Assembly: GCA_910578835.1 (NCBI GenBank)
Contig: CAJTSK010000004.1
Location: 62,001 to 126,000, forward strand
Direction: 5' to 3'
Source of the DNA: an uncultured Muribaculum sp.
Lineage (GTDB): Bacteria; Bacteroidota; Bacteroidia; Bacteroidales; Muribaculaceae
DNA length: 64,000 bases
The position numbers and the translations under genes are program-made. This document shows, piece by piece, positions 35,901 to 43,748 of the stretch (its first letter is position 1; each line of letters starts with the position of its first letter). The notes beneath the pieces were generated by a model. The model worked only from the letters and a program-made list of their open reading frames with translations. It was not told where the DNA came from and ran no database searches.

Positions 35901-36552
35901 CAATTATCTTGAACATGGCGGTCACCGTGGTATCCTTTACGTCACGATAACATCCCGGCTGATTAAGCTCATGAGTACTCAATCCCGTACCTGCTGCGGG
36001 AGAATAGGGCTGGATTGTGTAACCCTTGTAAAGATAGCCCTTCTTATGAAGCTGGCTCAAAAGCCACCACACCGACTCGATATATCGGTTGTCGTAAGTG
36101 ATATAGGGGTCGTTCATGTCAACCCAGTAGCCCATTGAGTTGGTGAGGTTTTCCCACTCCTTTGTGTACTTCATCACCTCGCGGCGGCACGCAGCATTAT
36201 AGTCATCGACCGAAATTTTCTTTCCGATATCTTCCTTGGTGATGCCAAGTGCCTTCTCAACGCCAAGCTCCACAGGAAGGCCGTGAGTATCCCAGCCTGC
36301 CTTGCGCTTTACGTGGAAGCCTTTCATCGTCTTGTAACGGCAAAAGATATCCTTAATCGTACGCGCCATTACGTGATGGATTCCTGGCATACCGTTGGCC
36401 GATGGCGGACCTTCGTAAAACACAAATGAGGGAGCGCCTTCACGCACTTTCATGCTCTGCTCAAAAAGGCTTTCAGCATTCCATCGCTGAAGCACCTCCC
36501 GGTTTATCTCGGAAAGATTGAATTTATCGTACTCGTTAAATTTCTTTTTCAT
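32992..36552 (-). CDS. ileS: Isoleucyl-tRNA synthetase
   Basis: Class I aminoacyl-tRNA synthetase of 1186 residues, the long form common in Bacteroidetes. The first conserved motif (HIGH class) appears as GIHHVMART around residue 58; KMSKRLGN (KMSKS class) lies around residue 690. The editing (CP1) domain contains TTTPWTLPSNTA and GTGIVHIAPTFGADD. The C-terminal third is the anticodon-binding and extension region of the larger IleS type. It is the first gene of the unit that continues into the DksA-like gene and lspA. The start at 36552 follows a good promoter. Confidence 0.96.
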   Translation of the reverse strand: MKKKFNEYDKFNLSEINREVLQRWNAESLFEQSMKVREGAPSFVFYEGPPSANGMPGIHHVMARTIKDIFCRYKTMKGFHVKRKAGWDTHGLPVELGVEKALGITKEDIGKKISVDDYNAACRREVMKYTKEWENLTNSMGYWVDMNDPYITYDNRYIESVWWLLSQLHKKGYLYKGYTIQPYSPAAGTGLSTHELNQPGCYRDVKDTTVTAMFKIIAPFPEMEGWGTPCFLAWTTTPWTLPSNTALCVGPKYDYVAVRTYNPYTAEKITAVLAKDRLNAYLKPEGAELPLEDYKPGDKVVPYRVVATYTGNDLVGMKYQQLMPWVKPCEKVSATSPAFVADYAAATPEKVFEVGKERFVELADEAFRVIPGDYVTTDDGTGIVHIAPTFGADDARVAKAAGIPSLFMINKKGETRPMVDLTGKYYTVDECAPGFVKACVDVALYEKHAGDYVKNAYDPKYNVDGKYDEKAAEKSEDLNVVIALEMKQAGEAFKIEKHVHNYPHCWRTDKPVLYYPLDSWFIRTTAARERLMEKNETIKWKPQSTGTGRFGKWLENLQDWNLSRSRYWGTPLPIWRTEDGSEELCIDSVETLYNEIEKAVAAGVMKSNPYKDKGFVPGDYSKPNYEKIDLHRPYVDDIVLVSSKGMPMRRELDLIDVWFDSGAMPYAQIHYPFENKEGLDSGELYPADFIAEGVDQTRGWFFTLHAIAGMVFDSVAYKAVISNGLVLDRFGNKMSKRLGNAVNPFEAINEFGSDPLRWYMIANSSPWDNLKYDPEGVKETSRKLFATLYNTYSFFALYANVDGFDNSAPQVPVAERPEIDRWILSLLNTLIREVEEALDDYEPTKAARAINDFVNDNLSNWYVRLNRKRFWGGEMDKDKLAAYQTLYTCLETVALLMAPVSPFFADRLYTDLRSATTGDTSSVHLALFPVAGESDKELEERMKVAQDITSMVLALRRKVNIKVRQPLGTLMIPVLDERQKQMIESMADLILSEVNVKGIKYVGNDEGVLVKRVKPDFKKLGPKYGKIMKALAAQVAKMEQADIMALERDGSFTFDVDGTAATVELGDVEIISEDIPGWQVANDGNLTVALDVTLTDDLRREGIARDIVNRVQNIRKGRDYDIVDKIAITFEPNAATDEAIKAYSDYMARQVLATSINVAPLPADAVVEVLDLDGIEVKTVIELIKS

Positions 36553-36589
36553 GTCAATGACGGGATTTGTCGTACTTAAAAAATTTTTG

Positions 36590-36620
36590 CAAAGTTACAA
36601 CAAAATAAGCAACTCACAAA
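36590..36620 (-). promoter_or_regulatory. Promoter of ileS
   Basis: On the minus strand TTTG (36620-36617) and TAACTTTG (36597-36590) are 19 bases apart, about 40 bases before the ATG. Confidence 0.6.
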
Positions 36621-36727
36621 AATTCACGATACTTAATATGAAGTATCGCCCGAATCCCGACCAACGGCATCCGGTGAACAATCAACCTTTATTTACTCAA
36701 AAAAACGGGACTGAATATCCCTCCACA

Positions 36728-37312
36728 TCATTTCACATCGGAGAGCATCCGGAAAAACTCCTCGCGGAGCGCCGGATTACTGGCAAATTCACCAGTATAC
36801 TCAATCGACGAAGTGCTTGATTCCTGCTTCTCGACACCGCGCATCTTCATACACAGATGCTGGGCGTTGCACACGACTATCACGCCTTTGTTTTTCAACG
36901 ATGACGCAACAGTATCACAGATTTCCGCTGTCAGACGCTCCTGCACCTGAAGACGGCGCGCATACACGTTGACGGCGCGTGCAAGCTTCGACAGCCCCAC
37001 CATCTCTCCATCAGGGATATATCCTATAGACACTTTTCCGAAAAATGGCAGTATGTGATGCTCGCAGAATGAATAAAATTCTATATCCTTTACGATTACC
37101 ATCCGCGACCCGGCGTAATCGAAGATTGCCGACTTTATGGTGGCTGCGGCATCCTGCCTGTAGCCCTGTGTGGCATAATACAACGCTTTTGCCGCACGCA
37201 TAGGTGTCTTTTCAAGTCCGGGACGACCGGGATTATCGCCCAACAGGCTTATTATACTTTCGTAATGCTTTGCAATTTCGGCGATTATCTGCTCTTCTTC
37301 CATAGTCACCAT
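36728..37312 (-). CDS. folE: GTP cyclohydrolase I
   Basis: Converts GTP to 7,8-dihydroneopterin triphosphate, the first step of folate synthesis. About 195 residues. Family signatures: PGLEKTPMRAAKAL, the zinc and active-site region DIEFYSFCEHHILPFFGKVSIGYIP (Cys, His, His), RLTAEICDTV and the C-terminal second zinc cysteine in NAQHLCMKMRGVEKQ. The start at 37312 (MVTMEEEQ) is preferred; the GTG at 37324 would overlap the SPOR gene's stop and ATG 37303 is also possible. It follows the SPOR-domain gene directly and is probably co-transcribed. Confidence 0.95.
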   Translation of the reverse strand: MVTMEEEQIIAEIAKHYESIISLLGDNPGRPGLEKTPMRAAKALYYATQGYRQDAAATIKSAIFDYAGSRMVIVKDIEFYSFCEHHILPFFGKVSIGYIPDGEMVGLSKLARAVNVYARRLQVQERLTAEICDTVASSLKNKGVIVVCNAQHLCMKMRGVEKQESSTSSIEYTGEFASNPALREEFFRMLSDVK

Positions 37313-37316
37313 TTTT

Positions 37317-37793
37317 CTAATCACCTATCACCACACGGTCGCGCACCACCCTTATCTCCTTGCTGTAACGGGGAAATGCCTCCTTTAGCTCATGTGCGGC
37401 TTGATTTGCATCTTCCTGAGTGCGGAAATTTCCTACACGCAATCGCCAGTATGGGGAGCTGTAGACAACGTATGTGGGATATTGCGGAAACTGCGCGCTG
37501 ATATTTCTGGCTCGCGTACGCGCCTCTGACTTCGCAGTGCGCGCGTTATTATCAGAGAACACCTGGATACGGTATCCCCCCATTTTGCCGGTCACAGGCT
37601 TGACATCCTCCTTTTCAGCCACAAATCGGATGCGCTCCAAAAGGGCATCGGGCATATCGACAGTCATCTTTCCGGCAGCCTCTATATGGTCAATAATCGT
37701 CGGATGATTATCCGGCACGTCGGCTGACTGCGCCTGGGTAAATAAGGCGACAGCAACCACCGCCATTGCTGTAATATATCGACGTAGTTCCAC
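37317..37793 (-). CDS. Exported SPOR-domain protein
   Basis: A 158-residue protein with an N-terminal signal peptide (~1-22, ending TQAQSA) and a C-terminal SPOR domain (residues ~85-155): GGYRIQVFSDNNARTA, then AQFPQYPTYVVYSSPYWRLR and GNFRTQEDANQAAHEL. SPOR domains bind glycan strands stripped of stem peptides at division sites or in the envelope. There is no enzyme domain. It is between tpiA and folE, an order I associate with Bacteroidales genomes, and probably shares a transcript with folE. Confidence 0.9.
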   Translation of the reverse strand: MELRRYITAMAVVAVALFTQAQSADVPDNHPTIIDHIEAAGKMTVDMPDALLERIRFVAEKEDVKPVTGKMGGYRIQVFSDNNARTAKSEARTRARNISAQFPQYPTYVVYSSPYWRLRVGNFRTQEDANQAAHELKEAFPRYSKEIRVVRDRVVIGD

Positions 37794-37926
37794 TTATGCA
37801 GAAAAATTTATAATTATGATTCTGCAAAGGTAGATAAAAATATCAACCTGTGCAATAAATTATAGCCACTCGCCGCTCACGCCCCACAAATACATGCCAG
37901 TGAATTGTGACGTAACCAAACGACAA

Positions 37927-37953
37927 AGGTGTGTCAGAAAACCTGACACACCT
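37927..37953 (-). terminator. Hairpin terminator after tpiA
   Basis: AGGTGTGTCAG and CTGACACACCT form a perfect 11-bp stem with a 5-base loop, 28 bases past the tpiA stop; the T run on the minus strand is short (TTTG), so it may be a weak terminator. Confidence 0.65.
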
Positions 37954-37980
37954 CTGTATGAAATGTTTGCCTGATTGTTA

Positions 37981-38736
37981 TCAGAATGCGTTAACGATGC
38001 CCATGAAGGAAGCAGCGTCAAGCGATGCACCACCGATAAGACCTCCGTCTACGTCGGGCTTTGCAAAAAGCTGTGCGGCATTTGAAGGCTTGCAGCTACC
38101 ACCGTAAAGGATTGAAGTGTTTTCAGCCACTTCCTTGCCGTAACGGTCAGCGATTACGCTGCGGATATAAGCGTGCATGTCCTCAGCCTGCTCGTCGGTA
38201 GCGGTCTTGCCTGTACCGATAGCCCATACCGGCTCGTAAGCAAGGATAATCTTGCCGAAGTCTTCTGCCGAAAGGTTGAAAAGAGCCTCTTCGATCTGCT
38301 TCTTTACAACATCGTGGTATGTGCCGTTTTCACGCTCCTCAAGCACCTCACCGATACAGAATATCGGAGTAAGGTTGTTTTCGAGGGCAAGAGCCACCTT
38401 CTCCTTCAGTATCTCTGAAGTCTCGCCGTAATACTGACGACGCTCAGAGTGACCGAGGATTACATATGTTGCGCCAGTAGAGGCAACCATAGGAGCCGAC
38501 ACTTCACCGGTATAAGCGCCCGACTTGTGGTCAGCGCAGTTTTCAGCACCAAGACCAAGCTTGTTCTGGTCGATTACAGCGTTGATTGATGCAAGGTGGG
38601 TGAAAGGTACGGCGATAACAACGTCACACTTGGGGGTTGCGTCCTTAAGGGCTTCATTGACTTCCTTGGCAAGAGCCACGCCTTCCTGGAGTGTAGTATT
38701 CATCTTCCAGTTTCCGGCTACAATTTTCTTTCTCAT
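37981..38736 (-). CDS. tpiA: Triosephosphate isomerase
   Basis: Glycolytic enzyme interconverting dihydroxyacetone phosphate and glyceraldehyde 3-phosphate. The 251 residues have the whole signature set: MRKKIVAGNWKMN at the N-terminus (Asn and Lys of the active site), ILGHSERRQ around 93-101 (catalytic His), ILAYEPVWAIGTGKTA around 165-180 (catalytic Glu and mobile loop), and the phosphate-binding YGGS and GLIGGASL near the end. The ATG at 38736 was chosen over a TTG two codons upstream because the protein begins there in the family. It is a single gene between a DoxX/MauE-like gene and the SPOR gene. Confidence 0.97.
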   Translation of the reverse strand: MRKKIVAGNWKMNTTLQEGVALAKEVNEALKDATPKCDVVIAVPFTHLASINAVIDQNKLGLGAENCADHKSGAYTGEVSAPMVASTGATYVILGHSERRQYYGETSEILKEKVALALENNLTPIFCIGEVLEERENGTYHDVVKKQIEEALFNLSAEDFGKIILAYEPVWAIGTGKTATDEQAEDMHAYIRSVIADRYGKEVAENTSILYGGSCKPSNAAQLFAKPDVDGGLIGGASLDAASFMGIVNAF

Positions 38737-38883
38737 CTTCAATATAATTTTATAGAATCATTTTGGTCATTAATGACTGCAAATATAATAATTATTTGCC
38801 GAATATCGAAAGTGAAAATTTGGATTACGCGCCCAAATTACAACATATCACGTCAATTGGCTATAATATAGAGCGCGCTATAA

Positions 38884-40182
38884 CTAATTTTCACTTTTAC
38901 CTTCCGGATTTTCGCTCTTATTAAGCGTATTTCTGCTTTTGCGTCGCGAAAAATGCAATTGCACGGCTCTTCCGCTACGGTCAATGGCCCAAAGCAACAA
39001 CTCAACTCCGGCAAACACCAGTGTCAACAGCCAGAAATATCCCGTGCCCGAATACTCAAGCCGGTCAAGTGTCAGGTCATCGGGCGATGCAAACGTGTCA
39101 CTGTCAATCGAATCAAGCGAACGCTTCCAGCGTATAATACCATCTTTCATATACACCACAGAGACATTTCCACGCGCAATCTCCTTGATTGCAGTGTTTT
39201 CTGCAGTAAACAGGTCATACGATGCCATCGACAGGTCGCGCCACAGTTCAAGTCCCTCGTCATCAGTGCCCATCACTCCGGTCATCCTGCCTCCGCGCGA
39301 CTCGACATAACGGTTCATCTCATTGACAAGATACGTCGACGACACGTCTATATCGTTAAGCTCTGGGATAAGCAACAACACATGCACACTGTCAGGGGCA
39401 AGCACCTCAGCTGTCACATCATCATCGCCGTCAAACACGGCAAACGCGCGTTCCTCATCAGGAGTTGAGCCCACTTCCTTGCGGTCGACAAAAGTCCACG
39501 TGCTGTCGGGCAATTCCTCTTCTCCAAACTCTCTTTGACTGCCATCCTTCTCATATATGAATACAAACCGTGGCTCCTCATCATCGGCAGACGACACGGA
39601 GGTAATCAACGGAGCCCCTACCTTATAAGGGCGGAAGTCAATAAGAGGCTGAACATGATATCCAAACAGACCTATGACAAGTATATAGAGAAAGGCGACA
39701 AACGCCACAAGCCACTGCGAATAAGCCGTAAACAGCCCCGTAACCTTGGAATTGTTAAATGCCAGATATATCAGCATCACCATCAACACCACATTTTTCA
39801 AAAACGTAGCGAGATTGGATATCACAAGAAAATCGCCGAAACAGCCGCAATCGCTCACCGGGTCGGCAACCCATATATAAAACGTGAGCGGAAGCATGCC
39901 CAGCATGATAAGCGTCATAAGCCACGCTGATGTGCGCTTATAGCAGCCGGTAATCATAAAAAATCCGAGCAAAAACTCTATTCCCGACAATGCCATGGCA
40001 ACAGCGAGCACAAGCGAACGCGTCTGCGGCATATCCCACACGGAAAGATACTGCTCTATCTTATAGACGAAACCCCACACATCTATCATCTTGGTAAGAC
40101 CAGAGATGATAAATGTAGCGCCCACAAATATGCGGAAAAGCCACACAAGAGCCTTGCGGTGGCGACTCAAAAAATCAGTCAT
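38884..40182 (-). CDS. DoxX/MauE-like membrane protein (BT_3928 type)
   Basis: A 432-residue inner-membrane protein. The N-terminal half has four or five hydrophobic helices with the DoxX/MauE pattern (FRIFVGATFIISGLTKMID, later CGCFGD around residue 120, a paired Cys motif of the MauE group). The C-terminal half (~residues 185-400) is soluble, with a thioredoxin-like flavour, and then one more helix near 395 and a basic tail. It may have a redox or respiratory-chain assembly role; this is inference. The start at 40182 overlaps the DUF1599 stop by 8 bases (GATGACTGA), which favours it over the ATG at 40209. Confidence 0.85.
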   Translation of the reverse strand: MTDFLSRHRKALVWLFRIFVGATFIISGLTKMIDVWGFVYKIEQYLSVWDMPQTRSLVLAVAMALSGIEFLLGFFMITGCYKRTSAWLMTLIMLGMLPLTFYIWVADPVSDCGCFGDFLVISNLATFLKNVVLMVMLIYLAFNNSKVTGLFTAYSQWLVAFVAFLYILVIGLFGYHVQPLIDFRPYKVGAPLITSVSSADDEEPRFVFIYEKDGSQREFGEEELPDSTWTFVDRKEVGSTPDEERAFAVFDGDDDVTAEVLAPDSVHVLLLIPELNDIDVSSTYLVNEMNRYVESRGGRMTGVMGTDDEGLELWRDLSMASYDLFTAENTAIKEIARGNVSVVYMKDGIIRWKRSLDSIDSDTFASPDDLTLDRLEYSGTGYFWLLTLVFAGVELLLWAIDRSGRAVQLHFSRRKSRNTLNKSENPEGKSEN

Positions 40183-40720
40183 CGCCCTCAGTAAGCTTAA
40201 TGATGGCAAACACCGAGTAGTTAATCATATCCTGATAATTGGCGTCTATTCCCTCCGAAATCAGTGTCACCCCGGCATTGTCCTCAATCTGCTTTGTACG
40301 CATGAGCTTCTGCAATATGATGTCGGTATAAGAGTGCACCCTCATTCCACGCCATGCCTCGTCGTAATCATGATTCTTACGTATCATCAGCTCACGCGTA
40401 GCCGCCATGTGCTTGTCATACAGCTCCACGGCTACATCCACACTCAGGTCATCCTTGTCGCTAAATCCGAGCTCAAGCTGAATCAACCCGATAATGCCAT
40501 AATTGACAATAGCGATAAACTCAGGCAAGATACCCTCCCCGACTTTCGACACCTTCTTGGTTTCGAGCGACCGTATGCGAGTAGCCTTGATAAATATCTG
40601 GTCGGTCACCGACTCAGGGCGCATTATACGCCATGCCGCGCCATAATCGGTCAGCTTCTTCACAAAAATATCCCTGCATCGGGCAAGAGCCTTGTCAAAT
40701 TGTGCTATAGTGTCAGCCAT
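40175..40720 (-). CDS. DUF1599 protein with internal duplication
   Basis: A 181-residue soluble protein of the DUF1599 family (nucleotide-modification-associated type). Two halves look like repeats: KLTDYGAAWRIMRPESVTDQ (residues ~22-41) and MIRKNHDYDEAWRGMRVHS (~112-130), each followed by a similar helix (IFIKATRIRSLE and IILQKLMRTKQIED). The function is unknown; the family is linked to nucleotide metabolism by name only. It is upstream of the DoxX/MauE-like gene with an 8-base overlap. A repeat end lies in its short leader. Confidence 0.85.
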   Translation of the reverse strand: MADTIAQFDKALARCRDIFVKKLTDYGAAWRIMRPESVTDQIFIKATRIRSLETKKVSKVGEGILPEFIAIVNYGIIGLIQLELGFSDKDDLSVDVAVELYDKHMAATRELMIRKNHDYDEAWRGMRVHSYTDIILQKLMRTKQIEDNAGVTLISEGIDANYQDMINYSVFAIIKLTEGDD

Positions 40721-40724
40721 ATCT

Positions 40725-40752
40725 TAGAGCTTGTTTAATAATTTTTTACCCT
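40725..40752 (-). repeat. Isolated right end of the 348-base dispersed repeat
   Basis: On the plus strand GAGCTTGTTTAATAAT (40727-40742) is preceded by TTA; on the minus strand it matches the right end of copy A for about 25 bases with a two-base gap. It lies in the leader of the DUF1599 gene. Confidence 0.65.
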
Positions 40753-40757
40753 ACAAA
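40750..40757 (-). promoter_or_regulatory. Probable -7 element of the DUF1599 gene
   Basis: On the minus strand TACTTTTG lies about 30 bases before the ATG at 40720 and matches TAnnTTTG. The -33 region is not clear. Confidence 0.4.
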
Positions 40758-40791
40758 AGTAGCAATTATCGGTCAATTAACGAAATCCCGC

Positions 40792-41190
40792 TCAGGCAAT
40801 GCCGATGAGTTCTATCTCAAAGATAAGTGTCGAACCTCCGGGTATGCCCGGCTGCGACAATTTGCCATACCCCATCTCGGCGGGTATATAGACCTCCCAC
40901 TTGTCGCCAACGTGCATCTGCTGAAGCGCGATAATCCACCCCTGGATCAGCTCGCGCAGGCGCATGGCAAGCGGTGCTCCTCCACGGCTGCTGTCAAACT
41001 TCTTGCCATTGATAGTCTTACCTGTATAATGCACCACAACCACACTGTTGCGCGACGGCTTGGGTCCATCGGGACGACCCTTGGATATCACCTTGTAATA
41101 TATGCCTTTGTCTATTGGCATCACTCCCGGCTCGGCAGCCTTCGCCTGTAGCCACTCACGGTTTTTCTGTATATATTCCTGTTTTGCCAT
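40792..41190 (-). CDS. FKBP-type peptidyl-prolyl isomerase
   Basis: A 132-residue cytosolic protein with no signal peptide, essentially a short N-terminal helix and one FKBP domain. Family motifs: VVVHYTGKTINGKKFDSS around residues 47-64, RELIQGWIIALQQMHVGDKWEVYIPAEMGYG around 83-113 (split here), and the C-terminal GSTLIFEIELI. It catalyses cis-trans isomerisation at proline and may act as a folding helper. It is a single-gene unit between DUF1599 and the divergent pectinesterase. Confidence 0.92.
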   Translation of the reverse strand: MAKQEYIQKNREWLQAKAAEPGVMPIDKGIYYKVISKGRPDGPKPSRNSVVVVHYTGKTINGKKFDSSRGGAPLAMRLRELIQGWIIALQQMHVGDKWEVYIPAEMGYGKLSQPGIPGGSTLIFEIELIGIA

Positions 41191-41411
41191 AACTATTCAT
41201 TAACGTGACAAAGTTACTACAAAATCCATGCCGTCCCACATATAAACAGTGAAAAACAGGTCAGAGACATAACCAAAGTTGCCTTTTTTGTCTAACTTTG
41301 TCAAATATCAGGCAAAAGGGAAAAGTAACAGGTCGGACCGCGACTTTGGAAATTATGGACGGGAATATCAGGAATATTTCGTAACTTTGAGCTGCATAAA
41401 CTAATATCACA

Positions 41412-42377
41412 ATGAAATCTACAGTAATTTTTGTTATCAGCCTGATAATGGCATTTGGCATCGCGCAGGCTTCAGGCAAGTCACATTATGACATTGTTGT
41501 CGCACAAGATGGTTCGGGCGACTTCACAACCATTCAGGAAGCAATCAACTCCGTACCCGATTTCCGCAAAAAAGCGCGCACCAACATCTTAATAAAGAAA
41601 GGTGTCTACAAGGAAAAGCTCATAATCGCCCCGTGCAAAATCAACGTGACCATGACAGGCGAGGATGGCACAGTGATTACATACGACGATTACGCCTCAA
41701 AGCTCAATCGCTTCGGTGACGAAAAATCCACCTCAGGTTCGGCATCATGCTATATCTACGCTCCCGACTTCATCGCCGAGAATATCACATTTGAAAATTC
41801 ATCAGGTCCGGTAGGTCAGGCAGTGGCATGCTTCGTAAGCGGCGACCGCGCCGTGTTCCGCAACTGCCGTTTCCTTGGCTGTCAAGACACTCTTTACACC
41901 TACGGAGTGCCGTCGCGCCAATATTACGAAAACTGCTATATCGAAGGGACAGTCGACTTCATATTCGGGAAATCCACCGCTGTATTTAACCGCTGTACCA
42001 TCCACAGCAAAGGCAGAGGATATGTCACCGCTCCGGCTACAGAAAAAGACACGGCCTACGGCTATGTGTTCCACGACTGCACGCTCACCGGAGCCGATGG
42101 CGTTGAAAATGTGTATCTCTCACGCCCATGGCGACCCTACGCGCAGGCTGTATACATCAACTGCAACCTCGGGAGCCACATAGCCCCTGCAGGATGGGAC
42201 CACTGGGGCAAGGAGTCCAACAAGGAGACCGCATTTTATGCCGAATACCAAAGCAAAGGTGAAGGAGCCAATCCCGATGCACGTGTCCCCTACTCCCGCC
42301 AGCTCACCGACATCAGCCGCTACGAAATCGCCACTGTACTTGCCGGTGACGACGGCTGGAATCCGCTATCGGAATAA
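41412..42377 (+). CDS. Exported pectinesterase (CE8)
   Basis: A 321-residue enzyme that removes methyl esters from homogalacturonan. It has a signal peptide (1-20) and a right-handed beta-helix. Catalytic features: oxyanion-hole Gln136 (GPVGQAV), nucleophile/acid Asp pair Asp159 (GCQDTLY) and Asp182 (GTVDFIFG), and Arg238 in LSRPWRPY. The protein is full length for CE8. It is not in a pectin locus here: no lyase, SusCD pair or regulator is next to it. A promoter-like TAACTTTG lies near 41382. Dietary pectin is the likely substrate. Confidence 0.93.
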   Translation: MKSTVIFVISLIMAFGIAQASGKSHYDIVVAQDGSGDFTTIQEAINSVPDFRKKARTNILIKKGVYKEKLIIAPCKINVTMTGEDGTVITYDDYASKLNRFGDEKSTSGSASCYIYAPDFIAENITFENSSGPVGQAVACFVSGDRAVFRNCRFLGCQDTLYTYGVPSRQYYENCYIEGTVDFIFGKSTAVFNRCTIHSKGRGYVTAPATEKDTAYGYVFHDCTLTGADGVENVYLSRPWRPYAQAVYINCNLGSHIAPAGWDHWGKESNKETAFYAEYQSKGEGANPDARVPYSRQLTDISRYEIATVLAGDDGWNPLSE

Positions 42378-42405
42378 CATGCCGCGAGAAAGATTTATCC
42401 GGCGA

Positions 42406-42437
42406 TTTGCGGCTACCGTCACTTTTCACTAAATTTG
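42406..42437 (+). promoter_or_regulatory. Promoter of purT
   Basis: TTTG at 42406-42409 and TAAATTTG at 42430-42437, 20 bases apart, 44 bases before the ATG. Confidence 0.6.
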
Positions 42438-42480
42438 CAGATAATAACATAATAAATCGAAATTCAACAGTAGCTAATAT

Positions 42481-43671
42481 ATGACTAAAATTGGATCAGT
42501 AATGACCCCTATAGCACGCAAAGCGTTGTTACTGGGAAGTGGAGAACTTGGTAAGGAAGTAGCAATCGAATTACAGCGTTACGGAGTGGAGGTGATAGCC
42601 TGCGACCGCTATCCGGGCGCGCCTGCCATGCAGATAGCACATCGCAGCCATGTGTTTAACATGCTTGACGGAAAAGCGCTCCGCGAAATAATAGAGCTTG
42701 AACGCCCCGACCATATCATCCCCGAAGTAGAGGCAATCGCAACAGAGACATTGCGCGAGCTTGAAAAGGAAGGATACCACGTAACACCCACCGCACGTGC
42801 GGCATGGCTCACAATGAACCGCGAGGGCATACGCCGTCTCGCAGCCGAGGAGCTTGGAGTGAAGACTTCACCCTACCGCTTTGCGTCAGACTACGAAGAA
42901 TTCAAGAAGGCCGTTGAAGAAATAGGTCTGCCCTGTGTCATCAAGCCGATTATGAGTTCATCGGGTCACGGACAGAGCGTGGCACGCAAGCCTGAAGATA
43001 TCGAGCGTTCATGGGCTATCTCCCAGGAAGGCGGTCGCGCAGGTGCCGGCAGAGTAATCGTGGAAGGCTTTGTCGACTTCGACTACGAAATCACGCTGCT
43101 GACTGTACGCAGCTGCTCGGGCACCACTTACTGCGAACCGATAGGTCATATTCAGGTAGACGGCGATTACCGCTACTCATGGCAGCCACAGCCCATGACC
43201 GACGGTGCGCTTGCAAAGGCTCAGGAAATCGCCAAGAAGGTAACCGACGCGCTCGGCGGATACGGCATATTCGGCGTAGAGCTTTTTGTAAAAGGCGACG
43301 ACGTAATATTCAGCGAGGTATCACCGCGCCCCCACGACACCGGCATGGTGACCATGATATCACAGGACTTAAGTGAATTTGGACTCCACGCACGTGCATT
43401 GCTCGGTCTTCCCGTTCCGTCAATCCGTTTCTACGGACCTTCGGCATCGCGCGCCGTAGTAGTGGAAGGTGACACTGACAAGGTTGAATTTGACAATCTT
43501 GAGGAAGTACTCAAGGAGCCGGGCACCCAGCTCAGAATATTTGGCAAACCGGAAATCAAGGGTCACCGCCGCATGGGCGTGATACTTGCCACCGATGAGA
43601 CCGTGGAGGCAGCGCGCGATAAAGCAGAACGTGCCTACAACGCACTGAAAGTAAACGTGCTTCCCCGCTAA
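42481..43671 (+). CDS. purT: Formate-dependent phosphoribosylglycinamide formyltransferase
   Basis: ATP-grasp enzyme that formylates GAR with formate and ATP in purine synthesis, an alternative to PurN. The 396 residues include the N-terminal pre-ATP-grasp domain (LLLGSGELGKEVAIELQRYG, around 17-36), the ATP-grasp core with PIMSSSGHGQS and EGFVDFDYEITLLTVR, and the C-terminal GHRRMGVILAT. The alternative start at 42502 (MTPIARKALL) is possible; the first ATG is kept because it follows the promoter with a short leader. It is a single gene ending in a strong bidirectional terminator. Confidence 0.96.
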   Translation: MTKIGSVMTPIARKALLLGSGELGKEVAIELQRYGVEVIACDRYPGAPAMQIAHRSHVFNMLDGKALREIIELERPDHIIPEVEAIATETLRELEKEGYHVTPTARAAWLTMNREGIRRLAAEELGVKTSPYRFASDYEEFKKAVEEIGLPCVIKPIMSSSGHGQSVARKPEDIERSWAISQEGGRAGAGRVIVEGFVDFDYEITLLTVRSCSGTTYCEPIGHIQVDGDYRYSWQPQPMTDGALAKAQEIAKKVTDALGGYGIFGVELFVKGDDVIFSEVSPRPHDTGMVTMISQDLSEFGLHARALLGLPVPSIRFYGPSASRAVVVEGDTDKVEFDNLEEVLKEPGTQLRIFGKPEIKGHRRMGVILATDETVEAARDKAERAYNALKVNVLPR

Positions 43672-43692
43672 TCATAAGTAACCCCATAAAGA

Positions 43693-43733
43693 AAAGACCT
43701 GCGCAATTAACTTATTTGATTGCGCAGGTCTTT
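43693..43733. terminator. Bidirectional terminator between purT and the helicase gene
   Basis: AAAGACCTGCGCAAT and its complement ATTGCGCAGGTCTTT pair into a long stem around a short AT-rich loop; it can serve both converging genes. Confidence 0.85.
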
Positions 43734-43748
43734 CTATATAGTAATATG

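Noticed and set aside
37303..37324. Later ATG or earlier GTG as folE start
   Set aside because: The GTG at 37324 lies in the SPOR gene's end; ATG 37303 remains possible, but 37312 gives the usual short N-terminus.
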